A stretch of DNA of 64,000 nucleotides, taken from positions 4,516,001-4,580,000 of the forward strand of contig NZ_CP061947.1 of NCBI RefSeq assembly GCF_014838715.1, written 5' to 3'. The translations under genes and the position numbers were made by a program. Shown piece after piece: positions 54,547 through 63,909 of this stretch; the stretch's first letter is position 1; each line of letters starts with the position of its first letter. Below the pieces are notes generated by a model. It made no database searches and had not been told where the DNA came from. It saw only the letters and a program-made list of their open reading frames with translations. The DNA comes from Algoriphagus sp. Y33. Lineage in GTDB: Bacteria > Bacteroidota > Bacteroidia > Cytophagales > Cyclobacteriaceae.

Positions 54547-54620
54547 TGACCTCGTCAAGATTCAAACTTGAAACCTCCTGAGCCGTAATCAGGTGCTCTA
54601 TTCAGTTGAGCTACGAAGCC
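54547..54620 (-). tRNA. tRNA-Arg (anticodon ACG)
   Basis: 74 nt on the minus strand: acceptor GGCTTCG/CGAGGTC with two G-T pairs, D-arm GCTC/GAGC, anticodon arm CCTGA-TTACGGC-TCAGG giving anticodon ACG (A34 presumably modified to inosine), variable loop of 5 nt, T-arm TCAAG-TTTGAAT-CTTGA. No CCA is encoded. Position 19 is A instead of G and position 56 is T instead of C, preserving the D-loop/T-loop pair as A-U. Confidence 0.93.
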
Positions 54621-54801
54621 GAATTGAAATGCAAAGGTATCCAAAATTCGATTTTATCCAAACACCCACCCATAAGAAATTTATAATTTTCTAAGCTAGT
54701 CCACGTTTATCCTTAAGAATAATTAAGATCAATAAAGGGGTAAATCCTGTAGGATTTCCTATTTTTGCCCGCATTGAATGCATTTTAAGTAAACCAATTT
54801 G

Positions 54802-55557
54802 ATGAAAAAAATATACACCCTCCTACTAGCCTTTGCTTTAATTCAAGGAGCATTTGCTCAGGACAGTCTGCAAGTCGCCAAAAAGTCAAAAACTCCTATC
54901 GGAGGAAGACCTAATATTCCCAGTGATTTGAAATTTGAATTTGGTTTCAACCAACTCAACAATAAATCCGAAGACTTGAGTATGCGTTTCTTCGCTTCAC
55001 GAACATTCAATGTCTACTATCAATATCCTGTTTCCATTTTCGGTGATGCTTCCGGGTTTACTATGGATATAGGCATAGGTGTGGGAACAGACAAATATGC
55101 TTTCAAAGACGATCAAACATTGTACAATAACCCTACAGTTGGACCGGAATCAAGTAGGTTAAGAGATATTACAGATGTCTTGGGGGACGATATTTCTATT
55201 AAAAAGAATGTAGTAGCTGCCAACTACTTTGATATTCCGCTAGACTTTACCTATCATTTCAATAAAAGAAACTATTCACAAGGCTTTAATATAAGCATTG
55301 GCGGCAAAGTCGGCTACCTGTACGAATCGCACACCAAAGTAAAATACGAAGATGCTGATGGACTAAAAAGAAAAATCAAAGACTCACAGAATTATGGCTT
55401 TGAAAAATTCAGATACGGTTTATCCCTAAAGGCAGGTTCTCCCGGGTTTTATGCTTGGAGCTATTTTGGTTTGAACCAGGTCTTTAAAAAGGGGATGGGA
55501 CCAAACGGCACCGAAGCTACACAAATCAACTTTGGCATTGCTGTAAACGTTTTCTAA
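54802..55557 (+). CDS. Outer-membrane beta-barrel protein, hypothetical
   Basis: A 251-residue protein starting at ATG 54802 (MKKIYTLLLAFALIQGAFAQ, signal peptide); a TTG directly before it is not needed. After a short linker, alternating strands (DLKFEFGFNQL, FFASRTFNVYYQYPVSIFG, GFTMDIGIGVGTDKYAF, YFDIPLDFTYHFN, FNISIGGKVGYLYES, FRYGLSLKAGSPGFYAWSYFGL) end in a terminal Phe, pointing to a small outer-membrane barrel of the PorT/OMP_b-brl shape. Function unknown; it follows the tRNA-Arg gene divergently and ends at its own terminator. Confidence 0.75.
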   Translation: MKKIYTLLLAFALIQGAFAQDSLQVAKKSKTPIGGRPNIPSDLKFEFGFNQLNNKSEDLSMRFFASRTFNVYYQYPVSIFGDASGFTMDIGIGVGTDKYAFKDDQTLYNNPTVGPESSRLRDITDVLGDDISIKKNVVAANYFDIPLDFTYHFNKRNYSQGFNISIGGKVGYLYESHTKVKYEDADGLKRKIKDSQNYGFEKFRYGLSLKAGSPGFYAWSYFGLNQVFKKGMGPNGTEATQINFGIAVNVF

Positions 55558-55580
55558 AGAAACCATTCTTTAAAAAAATA

Positions 55581-55607
55581 TAAACCGGGCTTAGGCTCGG
55601 TTTTTTT
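55581..55607 (+). terminator. Terminator after the barrel protein gene
   Basis: Stem AACCGGGC/GCTCGGTT (one G-T) with TTAG loop and seven Ts. Confidence 0.85.
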
Positions 55608-56226
55608 ATGCCCAAATCCAGCCAAATCCCAGAAAGCAAAGAATAAACCCAAAAATCAGCCCCACATAAATTTCTATAGGCCTGTGGGACTCCAGGTACA
55701 ATCTCACACTGCCAACCAATCCAGCCAGCACCACTGCTGCCAACAATGGATAAAGTGGCTGAAATGTAGAGAATTTGAGCCCTAAAACCACAACTGCCGC
55801 AATTAAACCACCCATTCCGGTCATATGCGCTGACATTTTCCAAAAAAAAGTAACCAGTGTCAGGATTACAATCGACAGCGTGATCACTCCCAAAATCTTC
55901 CATAAGACAGGGTCAAATTGTCGCTGCTGATACAAAAGATATACCGTAAGAATGTAATAGATACTCGTCACTGCAAAAGGAATGGCCCGATCCTTCAGTT
56001 CGGCCATATGGATGCTTTTGAGGGTTCCGCTTAATCTCAATCCAAGGACTGTGATCATCGGAATAACAAAAGTGGACAAAGCAATAAGGGAAAACAACCG
56101 GTTTTTGAACGTGTCAGGAATACTGGTTGCCTCCGGCACCACAAATAAAGCTAATCCAAAGACTAAACTCGGAATAACCAACGGCTGCAAAACAACGGAA
56201 ACGACTAACGCAAAACCTCTCCGCAC
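55606..56226 (-). CDS. Integral membrane protein, PAP2-like fold
   Basis: A 206-residue protein with about six hydrophobic helices. Two segments resemble PAP2 phosphatase motifs: FFWKMSAHMTGMGGLIAA in place of PSGH, and SVRLYLESHRPIEIYVGLIFGF in place of SRxxxxxHxxxD. The first His of the pair is kept but Ser/Pro context differs and the final Asp is missing, so activity is doubtful. Its start overlaps the last base of rpoN (stop/ATG overlap at 56226), so it is the second gene of the rpoN operon. Confidence 0.6.
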   Translation of the reverse strand: MRRGFALVVSVVLQPLVIPSLVFGLALFVVPEATSIPDTFKNRLFSLIALSTFVIPMITVLGLRLSGTLKSIHMAELKDRAIPFAVTSIYYILTVYLLYQQRQFDPVLWKILGVITLSIVILTLVTFFWKMSAHMTGMGGLIAAVVVLGLKFSTFQPLYPLLAAVVLAGLVGSVRLYLESHRPIEIYVGLIFGFILCFLGFGWIWA

Positions 56227-57680
56227 TACAGTTCTTTTCTAAGTCTGGCAACTGGGATTTGCAGCTGCTCACGATATTTTGCTACAGTCCTTCGAGCGAT
56301 GTTATACCCCTTGGCATTTAGCATTTTGACAAGTTTATCGTCAGAGAGAGGCCTCTTTTTATCCTCAGCATCCACCATTCCCTGGAGAATATACTTCACT
56401 TCCCGATTACTTACATCCTCACCGCTATCAGTGGCAATGCCTTCCGAGAAGAAATATTTCAAAGGATACACCCCAAACTCCGTCTGAATCGCTTTGCTGT
56501 TGGCAACTCTGGATACAGTGGAAATATCCATATCGATCCTCTCGGCAATATCCTTCAAGATCATAGGACGGAGATTCGTCTCATCCCCATCTATAAAAAA
56601 CTCCTTCTGATACTGCAGGATTGCTTCCATAGTTCTCAAAAGTGTATTCTGTCTCTGCTTTATCGCATCAATAAACCATTTGGCAGCATCCAACTTCTGC
56701 TTCACGAAAGAGACTGTTTCCTTTAGCTTTTTGTCTTTTTTGTCACTTTTATCATAGGCATCAAACATCTCAGAGTATGATCTGGAGATCCTCAGTTCCG
56801 GAGCATTTTTAGAGTTTAGGCTGATTTCGAATTTCCCAGCAGTATTTGTGAGTGTAAAATCCGGTATGATGTACTGTGTCCTCACCAGGCCGTCAGCCAC
56901 CCCTCCCGGCTTCGGATTGAGTTTCGTAATCAAATTGACAGCTTCCTTAGTTTCTTCATCCGTAAGGTCACAGCGTTTTTGGATCTTGGAATAGTGCTTT
57001 TTGGTAAATTCGTCGAAGCAGTCCTGCATAATCTTCAGCGCATTCTGAACAGTAGGATCATCCGGATGCTCCTTGCGCTCCAGCTGAATGGTAAGACACT
57101 CCTGAAGATTTCTGGAAGCAATTCCCGCCGGATCAAAATTTTGGATCTTTCTCAAAATTTCTTCCAGCTCGTCTATATCTGTCTCTATATTTTGACTGAA
57201 AGCCAGATCATTGATGATCGCCTCCAAATCTCTGCGGATGTATCCATCGTTCTCAATACTTCCTATGAGCTGCTCCCCGATAATCTTTTCCCTATCATCT
57301 AGTCTGAGGAAGCTCAATTGGGAAACCAACTGCTCATGAAGTGAAGTCTGACTGGAAATAGGTATTTCCCGGTCTTCCTCATCTGCATTGTAGTTGCCGT
57401 CACCCTGCATTTTATAGCCTCCATACTCATCATCCAAGTAGTCGTCGATATTTACATCACGATCATCCTGCGTAGACTCCTCTTCGTAATTATCATCAAA
57501 GTCGTCATCCGCACTTTCTTTTTCTTCCGTTTTGCCTTCTTCCAGCGCAGGATTAATCTCGAGTTCTTCTTCGATTCGAGTGTCTAATTCGGCCGTCGGT
57601 ACCTGCAGCAATTTGATAAATTGTATTTGCTGAGGTGAAAGCTTCTGGGAAAGTGATTGGCTAAGATTTAACTTTTGCAT
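56226..57680 (-). CDS. rpoN: RNA polymerase sigma-54 factor
   Basis: 484 residues. Region I (MQKLNLSQSLSQKLSPQQIQFIKLLQVPTAELDTRI) is the Gln/Leu-rich activator-contact part; an acidic region II follows (KESADDDFDDNYEEESTQDD); the core-binding and HTH regions include IDMDISTVSRVANSKAIQTEFGVYPLKYFFS, and the C-terminal RpoN box ARRTVAKYREQLQIP is intact. It recognises -24/-12 promoters and needs AAA+ activators. Its leader contains a strong hairpin with T-run (57713-57742) behind a TAACTTTG box. Confidence 0.96.
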   Translation of the reverse strand: MQKLNLSQSLSQKLSPQQIQFIKLLQVPTAELDTRIEEELEINPALEEGKTEEKESADDDFDDNYEEESTQDDRDVNIDDYLDDEYGGYKMQGDGNYNADEEDREIPISSQTSLHEQLVSQLSFLRLDDREKIIGEQLIGSIENDGYIRRDLEAIINDLAFSQNIETDIDELEEILRKIQNFDPAGIASRNLQECLTIQLERKEHPDDPTVQNALKIMQDCFDEFTKKHYSKIQKRCDLTDEETKEAVNLITKLNPKPGGVADGLVRTQYIIPDFTLTNTAGKFEISLNSKNAPELRISRSYSEMFDAYDKSDKKDKKLKETVSFVKQKLDAAKWFIDAIKQRQNTLLRTMEAILQYQKEFFIDGDETNLRPMILKDIAERIDMDISTVSRVANSKAIQTEFGVYPLKYFFSEGIATDSGEDVSNREVKYILQGMVDAEDKKRPLSDDKLVKMLNAKGYNIARRTVAKYREQLQIPVARLRKEL

Positions 57681-57712
57681 TCGGGATTTGGTAAAACCTG
57701 CTGTTTGGGTTC

Positions 57713-57742
57713 AAAAAAGGCTTTTTCTTATGAAAAAGCCTT
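57713..57742 (-). promoter_or_regulatory. Hairpin with T-run in the rpoN leader (possible attenuator)
   Basis: Minus strand: 11-bp stem AAGGCTTTTTC/GAAAAAGCCTT with loop ATAA, followed by six Ts, about 33 bp before the rpoN ATG. No minus-strand gene lies upstream that would need a terminator here, because the next gene (asnS) is on the plus strand. Confidence 0.55.
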
Positions 57743-57746
57743 ATGC

Positions 57747-57754
57747 CAAAGTTA
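57747..57754 (-). promoter_or_regulatory. Putative -7 box of rpoN
   Basis: Minus strand TAACTTTG, a perfect TAnnTTTG box, placing the start within a few bases of the hairpin at 57713-57742. No good -33 TTG was found at 18-21 nt. Confidence 0.45.
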
Positions 57755-57856
57755 GGAAAAAGGAGCAAATTTTTGATAAAAAGCTTATTTAATCGTTTTT
57801 TTGCATTCCTTTAAATTATAAGCGGGCTCAAAAATACCGCATTAACAAATCACCAA

Positions 57857-59308
57857 ATGGCATTTAACAAACGAGTCAAAATCAAGACCATCCTGGATAC
57901 ACATCCGATTGGGACAGAAGTGACGCTCATGGGCTGGATACGTACAAAGAGGGGAAACAAAAACGTTTCATTCATCGCACTAAATGACGGCTCCATCATT
58001 ACCAATTACCAAGTGGTGGCCGACCCAAATCTGATTTCGGAAGAAATCCTGAAAAAATGCACCACAGGCGCATGCCTGAAAGTGACTGGAAATGTGGTAG
58101 AATCCCAAGGTGCCGGGCAGAGTTCTGAGTTAAATGCTATCACTATAGAAGTATTAGGCGAGGCTGATCCTGAGAAATATCCATTGCAGCCGAAGAAGCA
58201 TTCCCTGGAATTCCTTCGGGAAAACGCACACCTTAGAATGCGAACCAATACGTTCAGCGCAGTTTTCAGAGTAAGACATGCTTTGGCTTTTGCAGTTCAT
58301 AAATACTTCAACGAAAAAGGGTTTTTCTATATTCAGACACCTATCATCACAGCTTCAGATGCAGAAGGAGCCGGAGAAACATTCAAAGTAACTACACTTG
58401 ACTTGAAGAACCCTCCAAAGACAAGCGAAGGAGCGATTGATTACAAGCAGGATTTCTTCGAAAGAGAAACGAACCTCACGGTATCAGGTCAATTGGAAGG
58501 AGAATTGGCGGCTATGGCACTAGCGGATATCTATACGTTTGGGCCCACTTTCCGTGCGGAGAATTCTAACACAACCCGTCACTTGGCTGAGTTCTGGATG
58601 ATCGAACCGGAGATGGCATTCTACGACGCGGAAGACAATGCGGACTTGGCAGAGGATTTTCTGAAATATGTGATCCGATATGCGCTTGACAATTGCGCTG
58701 AAGATTTGGCTTTCCTAGATTCAAGACTTCAGGAGGAAGAAAAAGCAAAGCCTGCCGATCAACGAAGCGAAATGACTCTAATGGATAAGCTGAGATTTGT
58801 TGTGGACAATGATTTTGTGAGAATCACCTACACCGAGGCTATAGAGATCCTAAGAAACTCCAATCCTAACAAGAAAAAGAAATTCTCTTATTTGATTGAT
58901 GCATGGGGTGCTGATTTGCAATCAGAGCACGAACGCTTTCTGGTAGAAAAACACTTCAAGAAGCCGGTAATCCTAACTGATTATCCGAAGGATATCAAGT
59001 CTTTCTATATGCGGCAAAATGATGATGGAAAGACTGTTGCCGCCATGGATATACTTTTCCCAGGTATAGGTGAAATCGTCGGTGGTTCCCAACGGGAAGA
59101 GCGAATGGATGTACTCACCAAAAGAATGGAAGAAATGAATATTCCACAGGATGAAATGTGGTGGTATTTGGACACCAGAAGATTTGGAGCTACGCCGCAT
59201 GCCGGCTTCGGACTTGGCTTTGAGCGAATGGTGCTCTTCGTCACAGGAATGGGAAATATCCGGGATGTAATTGCTTTCCCGAGAACTCCCGGAAATGCGG
59301 AGTTTTAA
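57857..59308 (+). CDS. asnS: Asparaginyl-tRNA synthetase
   Basis: 483 residues, class IIb synthetase. The N-terminal OB-fold reads [23 protein letters not shown]; catalytic core: motif 2 [28 protein letters not shown], the flipping region [21 protein letters not shown], and motif 3 [34 protein letters not shown]. The Asn-specific FRAENSNT with [11 protein letters not shown] pattern separates it from AspRS. It charges tRNA-Asn in the cytosol. Confidence 0.97.
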   Translation: MAFNKRVKIKTILDTHPIGTEVTLMGWIRTKRGNKNVSFIALNDGSIITNYQVVADPNLISEEILKKCTTGACLKVTGNVVESQGAGQSSELNAITIEVLGEADPEKYPLQPKKHSLEFLRENAHLRMRTNTFSAVFRVRHALAFAVHKYFNEKGFFYIQTPIITASDAEGAGETFKVTTLDLKNPPKTSEGAIDYKQDFFERETNLTVSGQLEGELAAMALADIYTFGPTFRAENSNTTRHLAEFWMIEPEMAFYDAEDNADLAEDFLKYVIRYALDNCAEDLAFLDSRLQEEEKAKPADQRSEMTLMDKLRFVVDNDFVRITYTEAIEILRNSNPNKKKKFSYLIDAWGADLQSEHERFLVEKHFKKPVILTDYPKDIKSFYMRQNDDGKTVAAMDILFPGIGEIVGGSQREERMDVLTKRMEEMNIPQDEMWWYLDTRRFGATPHAGFGLGFERMVLFVTGMGNIRDVIAFPRTPGNAEF

Positions 59309-59313
59309 TAACG

Positions 59314-59345
59314 CAAAGCCTGACAGAAATGTCGGGCTTTTTTTT
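59314..59345 (+). terminator. Terminator after asnS
   Basis: Stem AAAGCCTGACA/TGTCGGGCTTT (one G-T), GAAA loop, T-run; its end reaches the stop codon of the convergent MFS gene. Confidence 0.9.
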
Positions 59346-60531
59346 AGCTTACCACCTTTATCCTTCTGGCCAGCGGAATACATAGTATGCTACATGCAAT
59401 TGCGATATATCCTACCACATTGTAATTGGTCAACTCTCCCGCAGCATTCTCACCGATTATTATCCCTGCCAGTAATGACGCAGCCCCAGTTGCCAATTGC
59501 TGCACCGCAGAGTTGAAACTCAGAAAGCTGCCTCTATTTTCCGGCTTTGCCGTACCCGTAACTATCGCGGCAGCCGGCACATATCTACCATTTGAAGTCA
59601 CAAAAAACATCGTCGACACCATCAATACAAATGGAATCGGAGTCACGCCCAAGTGAGTAATGATTGCGATGGGAATCAGATTGAGGAGCATAAAAATCAT
59701 AAAAATCTTATGCTTCCCATACTTATCTGAAAGCTTCCCAACCCACGGAGATGTGAAAATCGTAAATGCCCCGCCCGCCATATAAATATAGGTAAGTTGC
59801 AATTCAGTAAAACCGACATTTGCAACCGTGTACGGACTCAAAAATGGAATTATCATAAACTGCCCAAACATCATCATCACAGAAAGTGTAATTGCCCTCA
59901 TCTGATTGGAATCACCGGTCACCCTACGGATCACTACGAGAGGGCTTGGCCTTTTTATATCATTTTTGAGATGTTCAGTAATATTCGGGATAAACTTGAT
60001 AATCATGCCCAAGCTCAAAATAGATAAGCCAGTGAGAATGAAAAATGGGGTGTGCCAATCCGAGAGACTCGCAAGAAATAACCCCAGCGGAACGCCCAAA
60101 ACTGAGGCAACAGAAAATGCCGCCATCACCAATCCCATCGCTCTTCCCCTTCGGGAATCCGGAATCACGTCCCCGATTATCGCCAAAATCAAAGCCGAAG
60201 TCAATCCTCCAAAAATACCTGAAATCACTCTGGCAGACAAAAGAACCGGATAACTGGGGGACAATGCGCATCCCAAGGTAGCAATCGCAAAACCAACATA
60301 AACCCACACCAATATTTTCTTACGATCAAATCGATCCAAAACAAAGGCTCCAAAGAAACTGGAAATCCCTGCACTGAAGGTATAACAAGACACCAAAAGT
60401 CCAAATTCACGAGGCGAAATAGCAAAAATCCTCATAAGTTGTGGGCCTAAGGGCATCAAAATCATGAAGTCTACCATGTGGATGAAATTAATGGCCGCAA
60501 GGGTCCAAAGCAGTAACTTCTCTTTGTTCAT
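59344..60531 (-). CDS. MFS transporter
   Basis: A 395-residue protein with twelve predicted helices. The MFS motif A equivalent is DRFDRKKILVWVYVGFAIATLG between helices 2 and 3, and the second half has WVGKLSDKYGKHKIFMIFML. RAMGLVMAAFSVASVLGVPLGLFLA is the helix-5 motif C of drug:H+ antiporters (AraJ/multidrug-like, DHA1 type). Substrate cannot be assigned. It converges with asnS and shares its terminator region. Downstream of it on the minus strand is empty; upstream lies the NAD(P)HX repair gene at 62 bp. Confidence 0.85.
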   Translation of the reverse strand: MNKEKLLLWTLAAINFIHMVDFMILMPLGPQLMRIFAISPREFGLLVSCYTFSAGISSFFGAFVLDRFDRKKILVWVYVGFAIATLGCALSPSYPVLLSARVISGIFGGLTSALILAIIGDVIPDSRRGRAMGLVMAAFSVASVLGVPLGLFLASLSDWHTPFFILTGLSILSLGMIIKFIPNITEHLKNDIKRPSPLVVIRRVTGDSNQMRAITLSVMMMFGQFMIIPFLSPYTVANVGFTELQLTYIYMAGGAFTIFTSPWVGKLSDKYGKHKIFMIFMLLNLIPIAIITHLGVTPIPFVLMVSTMFFVTSNGRYVPAAAIVTGTAKPENRGSFLSFNSAVQQLATGAASLLAGIIIGENAAGELTNYNVVGYIAIACSILCIPLARRIKVVS

Positions 60532-60593
60532 AATAAAAAAGGATATGCACAGAACCTCAGGGATGTTTAAAAAGTTTGTCTAGAAGTAAATAA

Positions 60594-62066
60594 TCAGGAA
60601 ATATTTAATTGAATATAAGTTTCAGGGATAGCGTCAATTATATCCCCCGCTATCAGTGATCTTCTCTTTGATACAGAGGCAATTTCTCCAGCCAATCCAT
60701 GATGGTACACCCCGCAAAGCGCCGCATTTTCAGAAGAATAGCCCATTCCCAAGTAAGCTGTGATCATACCTGTAAGAACATCTCCCGACCCTCCCGTAGC
60801 CATGTATTTGTTTCCGGATGAATTAACTACCTGCCTTCCATCAGGCAAGCTAATAACCGTATTTGCTCCCTTTAGCACTAAAATCACCTCATACTCAACA
60901 GCAAACTTCTTTGCCATGTCTAATCTTTCCAAATGGTTTTCTGATGGGCGGCCGACCAACCTTCTAAATTCACCTATATGAGGAGTAAGAATAGCATTTT
61001 TTGGCAGCAGCGACAATAGATCGGGATTTCTTGCGAGGAGATTTAGCCCATCTGCATCTACTACTATCGGTCTAGTGAAATCTAGTAAAAACTGTCTAAA
61101 CAACCCTACACGATTCTCTGTACCCCAGCCGGGACCTATCCCCACTGCATCGTAAAACTCAGGATTTGGAATCAACCCCCAAGAAGCCATCGCCTCAGGA
61201 ACGGCAGCCTGAATAATAGACCGTTCCGAGTCTTCCATATGGCAAGTCACTAATCCCGAGCCGGTTCTCAAAGCACTCTTGGCGCATAAAACCAGTGCAC
61301 CCATCTTCCCGGGACTTCCTCCAATAAGAAGTACCTTACCCATATCGCCTTTATAACTGAATCTATTGAAAACTTTGTGTAAAGGCGGTATATCCTGAGC
61401 TTCGAGAAAGAAAAAAGAAGTATCCAGCTTATCATAAGCCTGATCAAGCACTCCGATCTTCAATACCACCAACTCGCCTACAAATCCGGCATGCTCCGGA
61501 AGCAGGAGCGAAAGCTTAGGGAATTCAAAGCTGATGGTAAAATCAGCATGCACAGCCTGCTCCTTTGTGATGTCATCGGCAGGAAGGCCTGATGGCACAT
61601 CTACACTTATTACTGTCCCTTGATACTCATTCAGTTTTTGGATGATTTTAACGGCATCCGATCTGAGCGGTCCACTAAGTCCAACCCCAAGAAAAGCATC
61701 AATCAAAATTCCCTTTTCAGGGAAATTCCAATCCTCAAATTCTATGATCCGAATTGATTCCGGGAGTACTTTGAAATTCAAGACTGCGTCAGAGCTCATT
61801 TCATCAACTGACTCGAAACACTTCAGTATAGAAACTAAAAAAGAATGGCCATGCAATAGCCGTGCAATAGCAAGACCATCCCCACCATTGTTCCCTTTTC
61901 CCACAGCGATTTGAACAGGAAAGTGAGCAGGAAATCCCTGATTCAGAAACCATTTGACAAAAACTTGAGATGCTGCTTCCATTAATTCGTGGCTACTTTG
62001 GCCAGCTAACTTCACATGTTGGGAATCCAGTTCTTTAACTTGACTCCCTGATAATATCTTCTGCAT
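60594..62066 (-). CDS. nnr: Bifunctional NAD(P)HX epimerase/ADP-dependent dehydratase
   Basis: 490 residues. N-terminal YjeF_N domain (epimerase): VKELDSQHVKLAGQSSHELMEAA, AVGKGNNGGDGLAIARLL, LIDAFLGVGLSGPL, SVDVPSGLPAD. C-terminal carbohydrate-kinase-like domain (dehydratase): LIGGSPGKMGALVLCAKSALRTGSGLVTCH, GIGPGWGTENR, VVDADGLNLLA, ILTPHIGEFRRLVG and the GGSGDVLTGMI anion hole. It repairs hydrated NADH and NADPH. The next gene on the same strand (UMF1 transporter) ends 2 bp upstream, so they are co-transcribed. Confidence 0.95.
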   Translation of the reverse strand: MQKILSGSQVKELDSQHVKLAGQSSHELMEAASQVFVKWFLNQGFPAHFPVQIAVGKGNNGGDGLAIARLLHGHSFLVSILKCFESVDEMSSDAVLNFKVLPESIRIIEFEDWNFPEKGILIDAFLGVGLSGPLRSDAVKIIQKLNEYQGTVISVDVPSGLPADDITKEQAVHADFTISFEFPKLSLLLPEHAGFVGELVVLKIGVLDQAYDKLDTSFFFLEAQDIPPLHKVFNRFSYKGDMGKVLLIGGSPGKMGALVLCAKSALRTGSGLVTCHMEDSERSIIQAAVPEAMASWGLIPNPEFYDAVGIGPGWGTENRVGLFRQFLLDFTRPIVVDADGLNLLARNPDLLSLLPKNAILTPHIGEFRRLVGRPSENHLERLDMAKKFAVEYEVILVLKGANTVISLPDGRQVVNSSGNKYMATGGSGDVLTGMITAYLGMGYSSENAALCGVYHHGLAGEIASVSKRRSLIAGDIIDAIPETYIQLNIS

Positions 62067-62068
62067 GA

Positions 62069-63382
62069 CTACAAACTTTCAGTTTCTAAACCCTTTTTGG
62101 GGATAGTTACTAAAATTAGGAAACCCAAGCCAACAAGAAAAAATATCCCAAGGGAAAGCGTCGAATTCCTCATACTTCCTGTAAGCTGCTCGATAAAGCC
62201 ATAAGAAAATGTTCCGAGAACAATTGCCAACTTTTCTGTCACATCATAGAAGCTAAAATAGGAAGCATGATCAGTAGTGTTTTTAGGAATCAATTTGGAG
62301 AACGTAGATCTGGACAAGGATTGTATCCCTCCCATCACCAAGCCTACCACAAATGCTAATGCGAAAAACTCATAAACGGTATAGACATAATAAGCTCCAC
62401 CGCATATTCCTACCCACACAAGAACCATAATCACCAAACTTAGCTTATTGCCATACTTCTCTGATATAAAAGCAAAAAAGTAGCTGCCCGCTATCGCTAC
62501 AATCTGGATAATCAAAATAGTCATGATCAACTGATCTCCAGGCAATCCAAGTTCTTTGTCCCCAAAGGTGGCAGCCAAATACATGACCGTCTGAACTCCC
62601 ATGGAATAAAAGAAGAAGGATGCCAAAAAGCGATTCATCACCTTAATCCGCTTCACTTCATTCCATACTTTCAGAATCTCACGGTAGCCTTGTAATAAAA
62701 ATTCCTTTTTAATGTTTTTTCCAAAAGGATTCTTGGGAAGCACCCTGAAAGGAATTTGGGAAAACCCAGCCCACCAAATCCCAGTGATCAGGAAGGAAAA
62801 TCTAGCAGCCGCCCCATCATCAGGTAACAAAAACGAGGAAGGAAACTGAATCATCAGTAAGTTGACCACCAACAATATCACACTCCCGATGTAACCGAGC
62901 GCATACCCCTTTGCACTGAGCATATCATACTTGTCAGGAGTAGTGATCTCAGGTAGGTAGGCATTATAAAACACTATACTTCCTGCATAACCTACACTGG
63001 CCAGAATACTAAAACAAATACCCCATTCCAGATTACTACCGTCAAAGAAGAATAACGCAATGCAGGAAAGAGACCCCATGTAGGCAAAGAACTTCATAAA
63101 CTGAAGTTTCTTTCCACCGGCATCCGCAATCCCGGAAAGAATCGGTGAGATCAACGCTATTATTAAGAAAGAAAAAGAGATCGAATAAGAATACAAAACG
63201 GTATTGACGATCTCAAAGCCTAAAAAATCAACATTGTCATCGGGTTTAAGCCCCTTTGTGACACTATTAAAGTAAACAGGAAAAATTGTTGAGGTGATGA
63301 CTAAGCTATAAACAGAATTTGCCCAATCATACATAGCCCAGGCATTCTGAACCTTTTTGGCATTTCTAAGGGGTGACAACAT
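62069..63382 (-). CDS. MFS transporter, UMF1/Atg22-like
   Basis: A 437-residue protein with about twelve helices. AWAMYDWANSVYSLVITSTIFPVYF is the characteristic opening of the UMF1 family, related to yeast Atg22 vacuolar amino-acid effluxers; GIADAGGKKLQFMKFFAYMGSLS is the loop 2-3 motif, and LVMGGIQSLSRSTFSKLIPK a second conserved loop. Substrate unknown. The gene lies 2 bp upstream of nnr and 58 bp downstream of exbD, with a terminator between. Confidence 0.9.
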   Translation of the reverse strand: MLSPLRNAKKVQNAWAMYDWANSVYSLVITSTIFPVYFNSVTKGLKPDDNVDFLGFEIVNTVLYSYSISFSFLIIALISPILSGIADAGGKKLQFMKFFAYMGSLSCIALFFFDGSNLEWGICFSILASVGYAGSIVFYNAYLPEITTPDKYDMLSAKGYALGYIGSVILLVVNLLMIQFPSSFLLPDDGAAARFSFLITGIWWAGFSQIPFRVLPKNPFGKNIKKEFLLQGYREILKVWNEVKRIKVMNRFLASFFFYSMGVQTVMYLAATFGDKELGLPGDQLIMTILIIQIVAIAGSYFFAFISEKYGNKLSLVIMVLVWVGICGGAYYVYTVYEFFALAFVVGLVMGGIQSLSRSTFSKLIPKNTTDHASYFSFYDVTEKLAIVLGTFSYGFIEQLTGSMRNSTLSLGIFFLVGLGFLILVTIPKKGLETESL

Positions 63383-63386
63383 ACTA

Positions 63387-63424
63387 TAAAAAAAGCTACC
63401 CCGAAGTATGGGGTAGCTTTACTA
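63387..63424 (-). terminator. Terminator after exbD
   Basis: Stem AAAGCTACCCC/GGGGTAGCTTT; minus strand followed by seven Ts. Confidence 0.9.
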
Positions 63425-63440
63425 TTTTGAGTAGATAGAA

Positions 63441-63908
63441 TTAATCATTACCTGCTGCTTTTCCAATAGAAGCATAAAGAACTCTACGCGCATCTGCTTC
63501 TCTCAATTCATTCTGAACATCAGAGATAGGCCCCATTTTCACATCCCGATCCACCTTCATGGAAATGGTAATTCCCGGACGATCTGATTCAGGAAGCATA
63601 TCACGCTCTTGGTTTACCCACTGAACAATTTCAGGAGTCCCCAAAAGAGCATCATTGGCCTGAATTCTTGGTTCCGTTCCGTAAAGTGCAGTGTTCTTAG
63701 GTTTACCTATAAAAAGGTAAGAAATAAGAGACTTTTTCTGAAGCTTTTGAAGCTGTGTAGCTGCAGGAATCTTCTGCTCAACCAGCAACTCCTGTTCTCT
63801 CAACACGGTACTAACCATGAAGAAAAAGAGTAGCATAAAGATAATATCCGGCAAAGCAGATGTATTTATACCTACCTCAGCTTTTGTTTTCTTTCCAAAT
63901 TTCGCCAT
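63441..63908 (-). CDS. exbD: ExbD/TolR-family biopolymer transport protein
   Basis: A 155-residue protein with one N-terminal membrane helix carrying the conserved Asp (SALPDIIFMLLFFFMVSTVL) that takes part in proton flow with ExbB, and a periplasmic domain (GITISMKVDRDVKMGPISDVQNELREADAR). It energises TonB-dependent receptors, of which one is encoded at 36224-38992. A second, partial frame directly upstream ends 1 bp before its start, consistent with the exbB-exbD-exbD order common in Bacteroidota. Confidence 0.92.
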   Translation of the reverse strand: MAKFGKKTKAEVGINTSALPDIIFMLLFFFMVSTVLREQELLVEQKIPAATQLQKLQKKSLISYLFIGKPKNTALYGTEPRIQANDALLGTPEIVQWVNQERDMLPESDRPGITISMKVDRDVKMGPISDVQNELREADARRVLYASIGKAAGND

Positions 63909-63909
63909 A

